A stretch of DNA of 7,584 nt from Betaproteobacteria bacterium (GCA_003455595.1 DMQT01000043.1:496-8079), one strand, 5' to 3'; counted from the first letter of the stretch, positions 1 to 6,798 are shown. The notes: generated by a model not told the origin, from the letters alone. Made by a program: numbers and translations.

Positions 1-1589
1 CCTTCGCCCACCGGTGCCCAGCCCGCCACTTTGTATTTCTTGTTCGGATCGACCAGTTTGCCCTTGAGCGTCATGCCGCTGATGCGGTTGCCGATCTTGT
101 TGTTGGGCGCCACAACATACTGAATGCCGCCGACCCGTACCATGTCGCCGCCCTGTTGATAATAGGGATCCGCGTTGAACAGGTTGTCACATACGTCTTC
201 CATGATGCTCTTGATGGTGGCGCCAGTCATCTCGTTGAGCGTGGTTGAAGGGTAGGTGATGGCGGTTTGATCCATTAGCTTGTCCATGGTGATAACGTCA
301 CCCGGCAACAGGCTGGTGCCCCAGCGGAAACCGGGCGAAAACGCCGCGTCTGCGCCTTTGACGACCATCAGTGCATCGAGGATGAGCTGGTCGAAGGTGC
401 CGTTGAAGTTGCCGCGCCGGTATAGCAGGTCTTCGGTTACAGCGAGCTTCTCATCCAGTTTTGCGATGAACGGTGCGCGCACGTTCTGAATATATGCAGC
501 CATTTTGGCATTGGGTTCGATCAGGTTGGAGAACACCGGCATCAGGCGGTATTTCCAGGCGGCAATCTTGCCGTTTTTCACGTCAAAATCCATCACACCC
601 AAAAACTTGCCGTTGGAACCTGCGTTAGTCACCAGCGTGGTGCCCTTGGCGTTCTTGACTTGCGATGGGAACGGAATGCCGTCGTGGGTATGACCGCCAA
701 AAATGGCGTCGATGCCCGTGACGCGCGAAGCCATTTTCAAGTCAACGTCCATGCCATTGTGCGACAGCACCACCACGACTTGTGCGCCTTTGCCCCGTGC
801 TTCGTTGACAACTTTCTGCATGTCATCATCGTTAATGCCAAAGCTCCAGTCCGGCACCATGTAACGCGGGTTGGCAATCGGCGTATACGGGAACGCCTGG
901 CCGATAATCGCCACCTGTACACCGTTCATGACTTTGATGACGTACGGTTTGAACACCTGATCGCCAAAGTCATTGGTCTTGACGTTTTGCGCGACAAAAT
1001 CGATATGGCCTTTGAAATCCTTGTCAACTACTTCCTTTACGCGCTTCGCGCCGTAGGTGAATTCCCAGTGGCCGGTCATGACGTCCACACCCAGCAGCTT
1101 GCAGGCGTCTACCATGTCCTGACCGTTGGTCCACAACGACGTCGCCGAGCCCTGCCAGGTATCACCGCCATCCAGCAGCAGCGAACCGGGGCGCGAGGCG
1201 CGTACCTTGTCCACCAGCGTTTTCAGGTGGGCAAACCCGCCAACCTTGCCATAGGTGCGTGCCGCTGCCTTGAAGTCGAGGTAGGTAAACGCATAGGCTT
1301 CACGCGTGCCGGGACGAATGCCATAATGTTTGAGGAACGATTCACCTACCAGATGCGGAGGCTGACCCACTGCGCCGCCCACGCCGATATTGACGTCGGG
1401 CTCCCGAAAATAAATCGGCAGTAGTTGCGCATGACAATCGGTCATGTGCATGAGCGAGACGTTACCGAATTTCGGCAGATCGTAAAAGTCAGTTGGTGCA
1501 GTGCCGGCGAGTGCCTGCTTGTTGTCAAGTGCCATACCCGATGCAGCGGCTACGGCCAGGATTTGTAAAAATTCGCGACGATTCATCAT
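1..1589 (-). CDS. soxB: SoxB, thiosulfohydrolase of the Sox pathway (3' end cut by window edge)
   Basis: Periplasmic di-manganese hydrolase that releases sulfate from the thiosulfonate carried on the cysteine of SoxY. The frame is open for 529 codons to the window edge; SoxB proteins are usually about 560-570 residues, so some 30-40 C-terminal residues are missing. The start has tandem ATGs (1589 and 1586). I chose 1589 because AGGA lies 9 nt upstream. The N-terminus has a twin-arginine-type signal (NRREFL at residues 3-8, then an Ala-rich hydrophobic stretch). Metallophosphoesterase / 5'-nucleotidase motifs appear in order: TDCH (50-53), GGDTWQGS (141-148), GHWEFTYG (173-180), SHNGMD (276-281), GGHTHDG (298-304). 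The C-terminal nucleotidase domain carries SPGFRWG and QGGDMVRVGG. It is last in the sox gene order, separated from soxA by a terminator and its own apparent promoter. Confidence 0.97.
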   Translation of the reverse strand, partial: MMNRREFLQILAVAAASGMALDNKQALAGTAPTDFYDLPKFGNVSLMHMTDCHAQLLPIYFREPDVNIGVGGAVGQPPHLVGESFLKHYGIRPGTREAYAFTYLDFKAAARTYGKVGGFAHLKTLVDKVRASRPGSLLLDGGDTWQGSATSLWTNGQDMVDACKLLGVDVMTGHWEFTYGAKRVKEVVDKDFKGHIDFVAQNVKTNDFGDQVFKPYVIKVMNGVQVAIIGQAFPYTPIANPRYMVPDWSFGINDDDMQKVVNEARGKGAQVVVVLSHNGMDVDLKMASRVTGIDAIFGGHTHDGIPFPSQVKNAKGTTLVTNAGSNGKFLGVMDFDVKNGKIAAWKYRLMPVFSNLIEPNAKMAAYIQNVRAPFIAKLDEKLAVTEDLLYRRGNFNGTFDQLILDALMVVKGADAAFSPGFRWGTSLLPGDVITMDKLMDQTAITYPSTTLNEMTGATIKSIMEDVCDNLFNADPYYQQGGDMVRVGGIQYVVAPNNKIGNRISGMTLKGKLVDPNKKYKVAGWAPVGE

Positions 1590-1637
1590 GATGGAATGTC
1601 CTGGAAAACGGGAAGGGTCTTGTGGTTAAGCAGAGTT

Positions 1638-1665
1638 ATTTTAAACTGCTGTGGAGTGATGTAAA
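1638..1665 (-). promoter_or_regulatory. Predicted sigma70-type promoter of soxB
   Basis: On the minus strand TTTACA (1665-1660) and TAAAAT (1643-1638) each match the sigma70 consensus at five of six positions, with a 16-bp spacer. Transcription would start near 1631, leaving a leader of about 40 nt before the soxB ATG. It lies downstream of the soxA terminator, which makes an independent soxB promoter plausible. This is a sequence match only. Confidence 0.5.
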
Positions 1666-1710
1666 TAGTACCTATCACCCAAGCGATGTTGACGTAATCT
1701 ACTGATCATA

Positions 1711-1751
1711 AACAAAAAAAGCGAAGCAGGTATGGCCTCCGGCTTCGCTTT
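1711..1751 (-). terminator. Intrinsic terminator downstream of soxA
   Basis: A perfect 10-bp inverted repeat (1718-1727 with 1742-1751; core AGCGAAGC / GCTTCGCT) encloses a 14-nt loop. On the minus strand the stem is followed by a T-rich run broken by one G (from 1719 down to 1711). On the plus strand the stem is followed only by a short T stretch, so the signal is directional for transcripts coming from soxA, whose stop codon is 18 nt away. It separates soxXYZA from soxB. Confidence 0.88.
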
Positions 1752-1768
1752 GAATGGGTAAATCAAAA

Positions 1769-2647
1769 CTACTTGCGGAATACTGCGGCCTTCATCGGCA
1801 AGCCGTTACTGATGTAGGAATGGAAGTATTCCAGATCGTTGTATTCGGTGCTGCCTGCTGCAAACGGCACCGCACGTACCTGCTTGTTACAGCCAACATA
1901 GCGCTCTTGCAAGGTAACCAGAGTGTCACCACCACGGAATACCGGCCAGTGGGTGGCTTGACCTACGGCGGGTGACAGTACTTCTGAACGCAAGCGGTTA
2001 CCCGCGTTGTCCACGTGGCAGGTCGCACACGAGAAATTCAGCTGACCACGACGGCTGTAAAATTGCTTTTTACCAGCCTCGTAGGCTGCTGTTGCGGCTG
2101 AACCGTCAACTTTGATGTTCATCGCCATGCCATCGGACAAGGTGCGTGCGTAAGCTGTCAATACGCCTATGGTTTTCATGTCGTTGTATTTGAACGCGTC
2201 CTCGCCGTTTTGCACGCGGCAAGCGTTGATGGCCATTTCAAATGTGACAACTTTACCGGCCTTGTCGTCGAAATACGGGTAATTGCCCGCTACGTTTTTA
2301 CCGCCATTCGGGAAACAATCGGCGTACTTCTTGCCGTTTTTGAATGGGGTATCCCACATGGCTTTGCCTTGATCCAGCACCGATCCAAAAGGCGGAAAAT
2401 CCATGATGCTGTCATATTGCGCTTTGGCATCCGGATCGAATGCCAGCGCGCCGTAGATATAGCTGTCTTTTTTTACGTCTGGATATTTATTCTTGAAGTA
2501 TTTTACCAAGCTGTCGCGGTCATGCTCAGGTGTGGCGTTCACGCCAACAGCACCCATCAACAATCCTGCACCAGCCAGTGCCAACAAGATTTTTTTGCCG
2601 GTTGCAGGACGGTTAGCCGCCAGCAACTTGCTCAATGTCATTTTCAT
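1769..2647 (-). CDS. soxA: SoxA, catalytic c-type cytochrome subunit of L-cysteine S-thiosulfotransferase
   Basis: With SoxX this forms the periplasmic SoxAX cytochrome that oxidatively joins thiosulfate to the C-terminal cysteine of SoxY. The 292-residue product has a basic then hydrophobic signal peptide (residues about 1-38, cleavage after VNA). It has a single haem c motif, CATCH, at 207-211. C253 in the RYVGCNKQ segment matches the conserved cysteine that ligates the active-site haem and is modified to persulfide in characterised SoxA. C111 and C143 are the cysteines expected to form a disulfide where dihaem SoxA proteins carry a second haem, so this is the monohaem form. The start is supported by GGAGG (2657-2653) 5 nt upstream of the ATG. 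It follows soxZ by 72 bp and is followed by a strong terminator. Confidence 0.96.
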   Translation of the reverse strand: MKMTLSKLLAANRPATGKKILLALAGAGLLMGAVGVNATPEHDRDSLVKYFKNKYPDVKKDSYIYGALAFDPDAKAQYDSIMDFPPFGSVLDQGKAMWDTPFKNGKKYADCFPNGGKNVAGNYPYFDDKAGKVVTFEMAINACRVQNGEDAFKYNDMKTIGVLTAYARTLSDGMAMNIKVDGSAATAAYEAGKKQFYSRRGQLNFSCATCHVDNAGNRLRSEVLSPAVGQATHWPVFRGGDTLVTLQERYVGCNKQVRAVPFAAGSTEYNDLEYFHSYISNGLPMKAAVFRK

Positions 2648-2719
2648 GCCATCCTCCGTTTGATGGTTATCTCGGCAGCACCAGAAATATTACTTGGTAC
2701 CGCCGCATGCAAAACTAGC

Positions 2720-3034
2720 TTAGCTGACAGCAGCTTCGGCAGTGTTGGATTCGCCTTTGTTATCTTTCCAGCTAACAGTGACTTTGTCACCGGCCTTGGC
2801 ACCCTTGACCTTGAAACCGAGGTAAGGATTCTTGGAGATGCCGCCGCCCCATTGTGCTGCCAGTATGGGTTTGCCGTTCAGGGTTGCCGTGACTTCATTA
2901 ATAAAGTGAGCTGGAATCAGCTGGCCGGTTTTTGCGTCTTTGCGTAGGCCGGTTTCCATTGGGTGATTCATCAACACTTTTACGTCAGCGACGTCACCAC
3001 TCATGGATGCGCGCATTTTCATCGGTTCTGCCAT
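2720..3034 (-). CDS. soxZ: SoxZ, sulfur-carrier partner of SoxY
   Basis: A 104-residue immunoglobulin-like beta protein that forms the SoxYZ heterodimer, the carrier on which all Sox intermediates are held. Family features include the MxHPMETGLRKD segment (residues about 22-33), IPAHFINEV (40-48), and a central WGGGISKNPYLGFK segment (62-75). It has no signal peptide and no cysteine, as expected for a protein exported folded together with Tat-targeted SoxY. The usual family length is about 100-110 residues, so it is intact. AAGGAA (about 3046-3041) precedes the ATG at suitable spacing. It lies 58 bp after soxY and 72 bp before soxA on the same strand. Confidence 0.96.
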   Translation of the reverse strand: MAEPMKMRASMSGDVADVKVLMNHPMETGLRKDAKTGQLIPAHFINEVTATLNGKPILAAQWGGGISKNPYLGFKVKGAKAGDKVTVSWKDNKGESNTAEAAVS

Positions 3035-3092
3035 TTTCGATTCCTTTAAGCTAAATATTGGTTAGGGTCTACAGGCGCTGGATTTGGGCGAA

Positions 3093-3560
3093 TTAACCGC
3101 CGCAACCGCCGATGGTGACTTTGACTTCTTTAGCCGCTGTGTAGGTTTTGCCGCCAGCGGTAACCACTGCACGTATCTTTGCGGTTTGTCCCATTTTGAT
3201 ACGGGTTGAGACATAGCCTTCAGCACCGTTCGACATTTTGAAGTCAGCGATCAAGGGATTGGCGTTTTTCTCGGCAAAAATCGCGATGCCGGTGGTGCCA
3301 GCAATGCTGCTGGTTACTTCTACGGGCACGACAGCGCCGTTTTCAGCAATATCCGGTGCCTTGATCGAGATGTCTTTGCTCTCAGCCGGGGTCGCTGCAC
3401 CCATGCCTTTAAGCGCGTCAGGCACGCTCTTCGCGTCGAATGCGCTGGCGTTCCAGGCGGCCAATGCCGAGCCGGATTTCAACAAGCCTGCAGTTGCCGC
3501 CATGGCAACAACGCTGGCCATGCCAGCACTTTTAAGAACATTTCTACGTAATGCATTCAT
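3093..3560 (-). CDS. soxY: SoxY, sulfur-carrying subunit of the SoxYZ complex
   Basis: Carries thiosulfate-derived sulfur on a cysteine near the end of a flexible C-terminal arm. The product ends GGCGG, the hallmark SoxY swinging-arm motif, with the cysteine at residue 153 of 155. The N-terminus is a twin-arginine-type signal (RRNVLK at 5-10, then a hydrophobic region, cleavage near SALA at about 31-34). An ATG at 3566 would add two residues, but AGGAG (3573-3569) lies only 2 nt from it and 8 nt from the ATG at 3560, so I prefer the inner start. The rest is the usual beta-sandwich domain with the AIFAEKNxNPLIADF segment. It lies 33 bp after soxX and 58 bp before soxZ, clearly in one transcript. 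Confidence 0.96.
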   Translation of the reverse strand: MNALRRNVLKSAGMASVVAMAATAGLLKSGSALAAWNASAFDAKSVPDALKGMGAATPAESKDISIKAPDIAENGAVVPVEVTSSIAGTTGIAIFAEKNANPLIADFKMSNGAEGYVSTRIKMGQTAKIRAVVTAGGKTYTAAKEVKVTIGGCGG

Positions 3561-3593
3561 GTACATCTCTCCTAACGGTAAACGGTTCGAACT

Positions 3594-3962
3594 TTACAGG
3601 CTGTAAATATAGTCAGTGACTTTATCAATCTCCTGCTCGGTTAACACTTTGTGTTTGCCGAACGGGATCATGGAAGTTTGTGGATTGGCAACGGTAGCGT
3701 CCCAAATCTGGGCGCGCAATTTGGCCTTGTCCGGGAAACGTGCGGCCATGGCAATCAGGGGTGGTCCGATAGTGCCAGCGGCTTCTGCATCCGGTACGGT
3801 CGGCATCGCATGGCATGCGAGGCAATTGCCTTTGGTTTTATCAAAGGCAATCTGCTTGCCGGTTACTTCGGGTTTCGGGGCGTCCGCTGCCACTGCGCTG
3901 TTAGCCATGACGAACATGCCAACCACGCTTGCAGTCAGAAAAAGCGATGCACCTGCGCGCAT
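3594..3962 (-). CDS. soxX: SoxX, monohaem c-type cytochrome subunit of SoxAX
   Basis: Electron-accepting small subunit of the periplasmic SoxAX cytochrome; it takes electrons from SoxA and passes them toward the respiratory chain. From the chosen start the product is 122 residues with a Sec signal peptide (cleavage near NSAVA, about residue 25). It has a haem c motif CLACH at 47-51 and the class I cytochrome distal methionine M98 in TSMIPFGKH, followed by a terminal helix (LTEQEIDKVTDYIYSL). The frame is open upstream to an ATG at 4088, but a strong Shine-Dalgarno AAGGAGGA (3974-3967) just before the ATG at 3962, and the signal peptide beginning there, fix the start. It is the first gene of the sox transcript. 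Confidence 0.96.
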   Translation of the reverse strand: MRAGASLFLTASVVGMFVMANSAVAADAPKPEVTGKQIAFDKTKGNCLACHAMPTVPDAEAAGTIGPPLIAMAARFPDKAKLRAQIWDATVANPQTSMIPFGKHKVLTEQEIDKVTDYIYSL

Positions 3963-4023
3963 GTCATCCTCCTTGGTTATAGAAAGCAAATTAAAGCCCT
4001 GCGATTGCCAGACATTAAACTGC

Positions 4024-4046
4024 TGACAACCGACTGTCATCCAGTC
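4024..4046. repeat. Overlapping short inverted repeats in the sox leader
   Basis: Two overlapping dyads lie just downstream of the predicted sox start site: TGACA (4024-4028) with TGTCA (4035-4039), and GACTG (4032-4036) with CAGTC (4042-4046). They could be an operator or alternative leader hairpins. No regulator gene is visible nearby and the arms are only 5 bp, so this is tentative. Confidence 0.3.
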
Positions 4047-4058
4047 ACGGATTGCGCA

Positions 4059-4088
4059 AGCATAGTTGAAAATATTTTGCTTGTCCAA
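4059..4088 (-). promoter_or_regulatory. Predicted sigma70-type promoter of the sox operon
   Basis: On the minus strand TTGGAC (4088-4083) and TATGCT (4064-4059) are separated by 18 bp of AT-rich DNA. Transcription would start around 4052, giving a leader of about 90 nt before soxX. It is the best match in the 226 bp between the upstream M48 peptidase gene and soxX. No mapping data are available. Confidence 0.45.
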
Positions 4089-4096
4089 GTCTGAAA

Positions 4097-4147
4097 GCGG
4101 GTTTTATTACAAAAGAAATGCACACGGTAGCTATGTACCAAACCCGC
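4097..4147. repeat. 8-bp inverted repeat upstream of the sox promoter
   Basis: GCGGGTTT (4097-4104) is the exact complement of AAACCCGC (4140-4147), with 35 nt between, and a smaller dyad (GGTAG/GTACC-type, about 4126-4139) inside. It lies between the end of the M48 peptidase gene and the predicted -35 of the sox promoter. It could be a weak terminator for the peptidase transcript or a regulatory element. The T tract is poor, so I do not call it a terminator. Confidence 0.3.
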
Positions 4148-4188
4148 GCCCGATGAATGTTTCAGCCTGTTGTTCCGGGATTTTATGT

Positions 4189-5610
4189 TCAGGGTTTGGA
4201 CGGTTTCTCGATTGCCAGCCACTGCTTGAGACGCGCTTCTGCGATTGATGACTGATAAAAATCGCCGTCCTTGCTCTTCAGTGCCAGGCGTAGTTGTTCA
4301 ATGGCAGCGTCGAGTTGTCCCTGATAAAAATACGCATCAGCCTGCGCCTTGTGGCTCATGAACTCCTTGCCTTGCTGCGCATAGCCGCGCGCCAGCAATA
4401 GTTGCAGTCGGTAGTCGTCTGGGTACAGCGTAATGGCCGCCTCGACCAGCTTGAGCGCAGCCGCACCCTGATGTACTTGTAGCAGGGCATCAGCATTGGC
4501 ATAGAGCAGCGGGCGATAACCGGGGAAGCGCTCACGTGCATCCCGATACAGCTTGAGTGCCCCGGCACTGTCGCCGCTGGCCAGTTTCAGGCGTGCTGCG
4601 AGCGTGTCGATCAATGGGCTGGTGCTGTTCAACGCGCGCAGTTTTTGCATTTCCTGGCCCGCGCGGCTGTATTGCTGATCACGCAATAGCGCCGCCACTA
4701 ACCCATAGCGCGCAGCGGTCACATTGTTATAGCGGCCATCCACCAGTGCGGCGTTTGCGGCTTTCATCGCCTGGTCGGCACTGCCATCCTGCACCTTGAG
4801 TTTGGCGCGCAATAGTTGAAAATCCAGGCTGTCCGGCACCTGCTTGGTGGGCAGATTGGCGGCGCGGTTTTGGATATCGGCAATCCGTTGCGAAGTGAGC
4901 GGGTGGGTGCGCAGATAGGCGGGTGCATTGTTTTCGTACAAACGACTGTCTTTTTGCAGGCGCTCAAAAAAGCTGCTCATGGCGTTCGGGTCAAACCCTG
5001 CGCCGCTCATGATTTGCATACCGATACGGTCAGCCTCGCGTTCGTTATCGCGCGAAAAATTCAGCTGCTGCTGGATTGTCCCCGCCTGCACTGTGGCAAT
5101 CGCCGCCGTTGCCATCTGCGGGTTCGAACGCGCCGCCAGAATCGCCAGCGCCAGCGCAGCCAGCGACGGCACGATGCCCTGTTTCTGGCTCTCGATCATG
5201 CGCGCCAGATGGTGCTGCGTGACGTGCGCAATCTCGTGGCCCAGCACCCCCGCCAGCTCGGATTCGCTCTGCGCTGCCTCGATCAGTCCGGTGTGCACGC
5301 CAATAAAGCCGCCGGGCAGGGCAAACGCATTCAGCGTTGGATCCTTGAGCACAAAAAACCGGAACGCGCGGCGATTCTCCGAACTTGATGCCACCAGGCG
5401 ATAGCCCAGATTATTCAGATACTCGATCAGCTCCGGGTCGTCGTAATATTGTGGATCGGCGTAGATGTCGCGCATGATCTCGTTGCCCACGCGCGCCTCG
5501 TCGGCCGCCGTGAACGCCGTCTGTGACACTTCGCCCAAGTCCGGTAATTCGCTGGCTACTACCGTCTGTGAGGCCATACACAGCGCGAGGAAAAGAGGTA
5601 AAAATTTCAT
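4189..5610 (-). CDS. bepA: M48 family zinc metalloprotease with TPR tail, BepA type
   Basis: Likely periplasmic metalloprotease/chaperone that promotes assembly of outer-membrane beta-barrel proteins such as LptD and degrades stalled forms, by analogy with E. coli BepA. The 473 residues (E. coli protein about 487) begin with a signal peptide (cleavage near TVVA, residue 19). The zinc motif GHEIAH is at 124-129 (H125, E126, H129). The third ligand should be E190 in NEREADRIG, with D194 conserved. RTHP at 234-237 places H236 at the position of the autoinhibitory histidine of BepA. The segment after about 260 is helical repeat sequence of TPR type (for example AKLKVQDGSADQAMKAANAA). LALC at 8-11 is not a proper lipobox. 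No Shine-Dalgarno precedes the ATG. It is divergent from moaC and lies upstream of the sox operon on the same strand, probably without functional connection. Confidence 0.93.
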   Translation of the reverse strand: MKFLPLFLALCMASQTVVASELPDLGEVSQTAFTAADEARVGNEIMRDIYADPQYYDDPELIEYLNNLGYRLVASSSENRRAFRFFVLKDPTLNAFALPGGFIGVHTGLIEAAQSESELAGVLGHEIAHVTQHHLARMIESQKQGIVPSLAALALAILAARSNPQMATAAIATVQAGTIQQQLNFSRDNEREADRIGMQIMSGAGFDPNAMSSFFERLQKDSRLYENNAPAYLRTHPLTSQRIADIQNRAANLPTKQVPDSLDFQLLRAKLKVQDGSADQAMKAANAALVDGRYNNVTAARYGLVAALLRDQQYSRAGQEMQKLRALNSTSPLIDTLAARLKLASGDSAGALKLYRDARERFPGYRPLLYANADALLQVHQGAAALKLVEAAITLYPDDYRLQLLLARGYAQQGKEFMSHKAQADAYFYQGQLDAAIEQLRLALKSKDGDFYQSSIAEARLKQWLAIEKPSKP

Positions 5611-5613
5611 GGA

Positions 5614-5624
5614 TGCTATGATAG
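5614..5624 (+). promoter_or_regulatory. Extended -10 promoter of moaC, overlapping a reverse -10 for bepA
   Basis: TGCTATGAT (5614-5622) matches the extended -10 form TGnTATAAT at all but one position, and no clear -35 is visible 17 bp upstream. CTATGATAG (5616-5624) is an inverted repeat, so the minus strand also reads a -10-like TATCAT (5623-5618), ending 7 nt before the bepA ATG. The whole divergent spacer is only 38 bp. Confidence 0.45.
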
Positions 5625-5637
5625 TCGCATCTGTTTT

Positions 5638-5641
5638 GGAG
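5638..5641 (+). promoter_or_regulatory. Ribosome binding site of moaC
   Basis: GGAG lies 7 nt before the ATG at 5649. It supports that start, in contrast to the divergent bepA, which lacks any such site. Confidence 0.7.
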
Positions 5642-5648
5642 TTCCTAC

Positions 5649-6125
5649 ATGAATGATTTCACCCACTTCGACGAACGCGGACGCGCCCACATGGTGGACG
5701 TCGCAGACAAGCCCGACACCCATCGCGTCGCGGTCGCTACAGGACGCATCGTCATGCAAAACGAAACCCTGCAAATGATTCTGGCGGGCAACGCTAAAAA
5801 AGGCGACGTGCTCGGCGTCGCCCGCATTGCCGCCATCCAGGCATCCAAACGTACCGCAGAACTCATCCCCCTGTGCCACCCACTCGCGTTGACCCGCGTT
5901 GCGGTTGAATTTTCGGCGGATGAAGCCGAATTCGCCATCGTATGCCGCGTCACAGCCGAGACCGTCGGCAAGACCGGCGTCGAAATGGAAGCCCTCACCG
6001 CACTCAATGTCGGCTTGCTCACCATCTACGACATGTGCAAAGCCGTTGATCGCGGCATGCGCATGGACAATATCCGGCTACTTGAAAAACAGGGCGGCAA
6101 ATCCGGCCATTGGCGAGCAGTTTGA
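5649..6125 (+). CDS. moaC: MoaC, cyclic pyranopterin monophosphate synthase
   Basis: Cytoplasmic enzyme of molybdenum cofactor biosynthesis. It converts the MoaA product 3',8-cyclo-7,8-dihydro-GTP into cyclic pyranopterin monophosphate and works as a hexamer. The 158-residue product is full length for the family and contains MVDV (15-18), the conserved IPLCHPL block (73-79), [10 protein letters not shown] (109-118), [11 protein letters not shown] (127-137) and a terminal [10 protein letters not shown] (144-153). Residues K51, H77, E112, E114, D128 and K131 fall at the positions I recall as active-site residues in the E. coli enzyme. It stands alone on the plus strand with its own promoter and terminator; no other mo- gene is in the window. 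The cofactor has no specific link to the Sox proteins shown here, and no molybdenum-containing SoxCD is present. Confidence 0.97.
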   Translation: MNDFTHFDERGRAHMVDVADKPDTHRVAVATGRIVMQNETLQMILAGNAKKGDVLGVARIAAIQASKRTAELIPLCHPLALTRVAVEFSADEAEFAIVCRVTAETVGKTGVEMEALTALNVGLLTIYDMCKAVDRGMRMDNIRLLEKQGGKSGHWRAV

Positions 6126-6126
6126 T

Positions 6127-6171
6127 CCGCATGCCAGCCCCTGAAGTGGGCGGGTGAATGCGGTTTTATTT
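6127..6171 (+). terminator. Intrinsic terminator of moaC
   Basis: CCGCAT (6127-6132) pairs with ATGCGG (6158-6163), and inner GCCC (6137-6140) pairs with GGGC (6148-6151) around a 7-nt loop. The stem is followed by TTTTATTT (6164-6171). It begins 1 nt after the moaC stop. On the minus strand there is no T run, so it should not stop the convergent transcript efficiently. Confidence 0.75.
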
Positions 6172-6237
6172 GCGAGCAGGACGGAGAAATCGCAATTAGC
6201 CTGATTTTTTCCGAGGAATATGCCGCATCTCCCGGAC

Positions 6238-6768
6238 TCAGTCCCCACCTTGCCCCTGCGCGACCACCGCACTCACGTCCAGGCTGACATATTTGCCTGG
6301 GTCGTATGGTAGTGTGGTGTTGTAATTCTGGCCGTGGTACTGGTAATCCACGCTGTAGCCGCTTACCATTTGGTGATAGTTGTCTACTTCGCGGCAGCGT
6401 TGCACTTGACGCGGGCCGTAGTCGCCGCCATTGCTGCGGTTATTGCTGATGTTGTCGCCCACCAGCGCACCGGTGACGGCGCCCACTGCGGCTGCGGCGG
6501 TGCGGCCGTTGCCTTGTCCAACGGTGTTGCCGAGTAGGCCACCGACCAGGCCGCCGAGGATGGCGCCGCCGTAGGAGCGCTGTTGCGGCTGGTAGTCGCT
6601 GCTTACAGATTCTGTCCAGCATTGGCGCTGTGGTTCGTTGACCTGCTGGTAGATCGGCGTGCTGGAAACGACGCGGGCGCGGTCAACGAAACTGGGGCTG
6701 GTATCGGCCAGTGCGGTGCCGCTGCTAATGAGTAACAGGCTGACGATGATGCGCTTGGGGGTGAACAT
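6238..6768 (-). CDS. Exported glycine-zipper (17 kDa surface antigen-like) protein
   Basis: Predicted envelope protein of 176 residues resembling the Rickettsia 17 kDa antigen / glycine zipper 2TM family; molecular function unknown. Residues 1-21 form a signal peptide (cleavage after ALA) without a lipobox. Two glycine-zipper segments follow: G68, G72, G76, G80, G84 in the first and G96, G100, G104 in the second, each spaced by four as in tightly packed membrane helices. A C-terminal beta-rich part (about 120-167) contains C125, which may pair with C50. AAGGAG (6780-6775) 6 nt before the ATG supports the start. It lies 30 bp after the arginine-rich gene on the same strand, so the two are probably cotranscribed. 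No terminator is evident after its stop. Confidence 0.85.
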   Translation of the reverse strand: MFTPKRIIVSLLLISSGTALADTSPSFVDRARVVSSTPIYQQVNEPQRQCWTESVSSDYQPQQRSYGGAILGGLVGGLLGNTVGQGNGRTAAAAVGAVTGALVGDNISNNRSNGGDYGPRQVQRCREVDNYHQMVSGYSVDYQYHGQNYNTTLPYDPGKYVSLDVSAVVAQGQGGD

Positions 6769-6798
6769 GATGTGCTCCTTGAATAAAGTGGTGCAGCG

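Noticed and set aside
660..1424. Long plus-strand open frame (254 codons) antisense to soxB
   Set aside because: It lies wholly inside soxB, whose motifs are unmistakable, has no ribosome site, and its product has no recognisable domain; it is a shadow of the real coding strand.
2210..2947. Plus-strand open frame (245 codons) across soxA and soxZ
   Set aside because: It spans two well-supported minus-strand genes and the spacer between them, with no recognisable protein features.
3561..3566. Alternative soxY start two codons upstream
   Set aside because: The Shine-Dalgarno is only 2 nt from it but 8 nt from the ATG at 3560; the mature protein would be the same.
3963..4088. N-terminal extension of soxX to an upstream ATG
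   Set aside because: The extension crosses the predicted promoter -10 region and would bury the signal peptide; a strong AAGGAGGA directly precedes the ATG at 3962.
4816..5404. Plus-strand open frames antisense to the M48 peptidase gene
   Set aside because: Two overlapping frames in the same place, no ribosome sites, and full overlap with a convincing metalloprotease gene.
5578..5610. Lipoprotein signal in the BepA-like protein (cysteine at residue 11)
   Set aside because: The residues before the cysteine are LAL; leucine at the -1 position does not fit a lipobox, and a normal cleavage site follows at residue 19.
6205..6240. Hairpin CCGAGGA / TCTCCCGG near the end of the glycine-zipper gene as its terminator
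   Set aside because: The T run lies on the wrong side for the minus-strand transcript, and the stem overlaps the stop region with a bulge.
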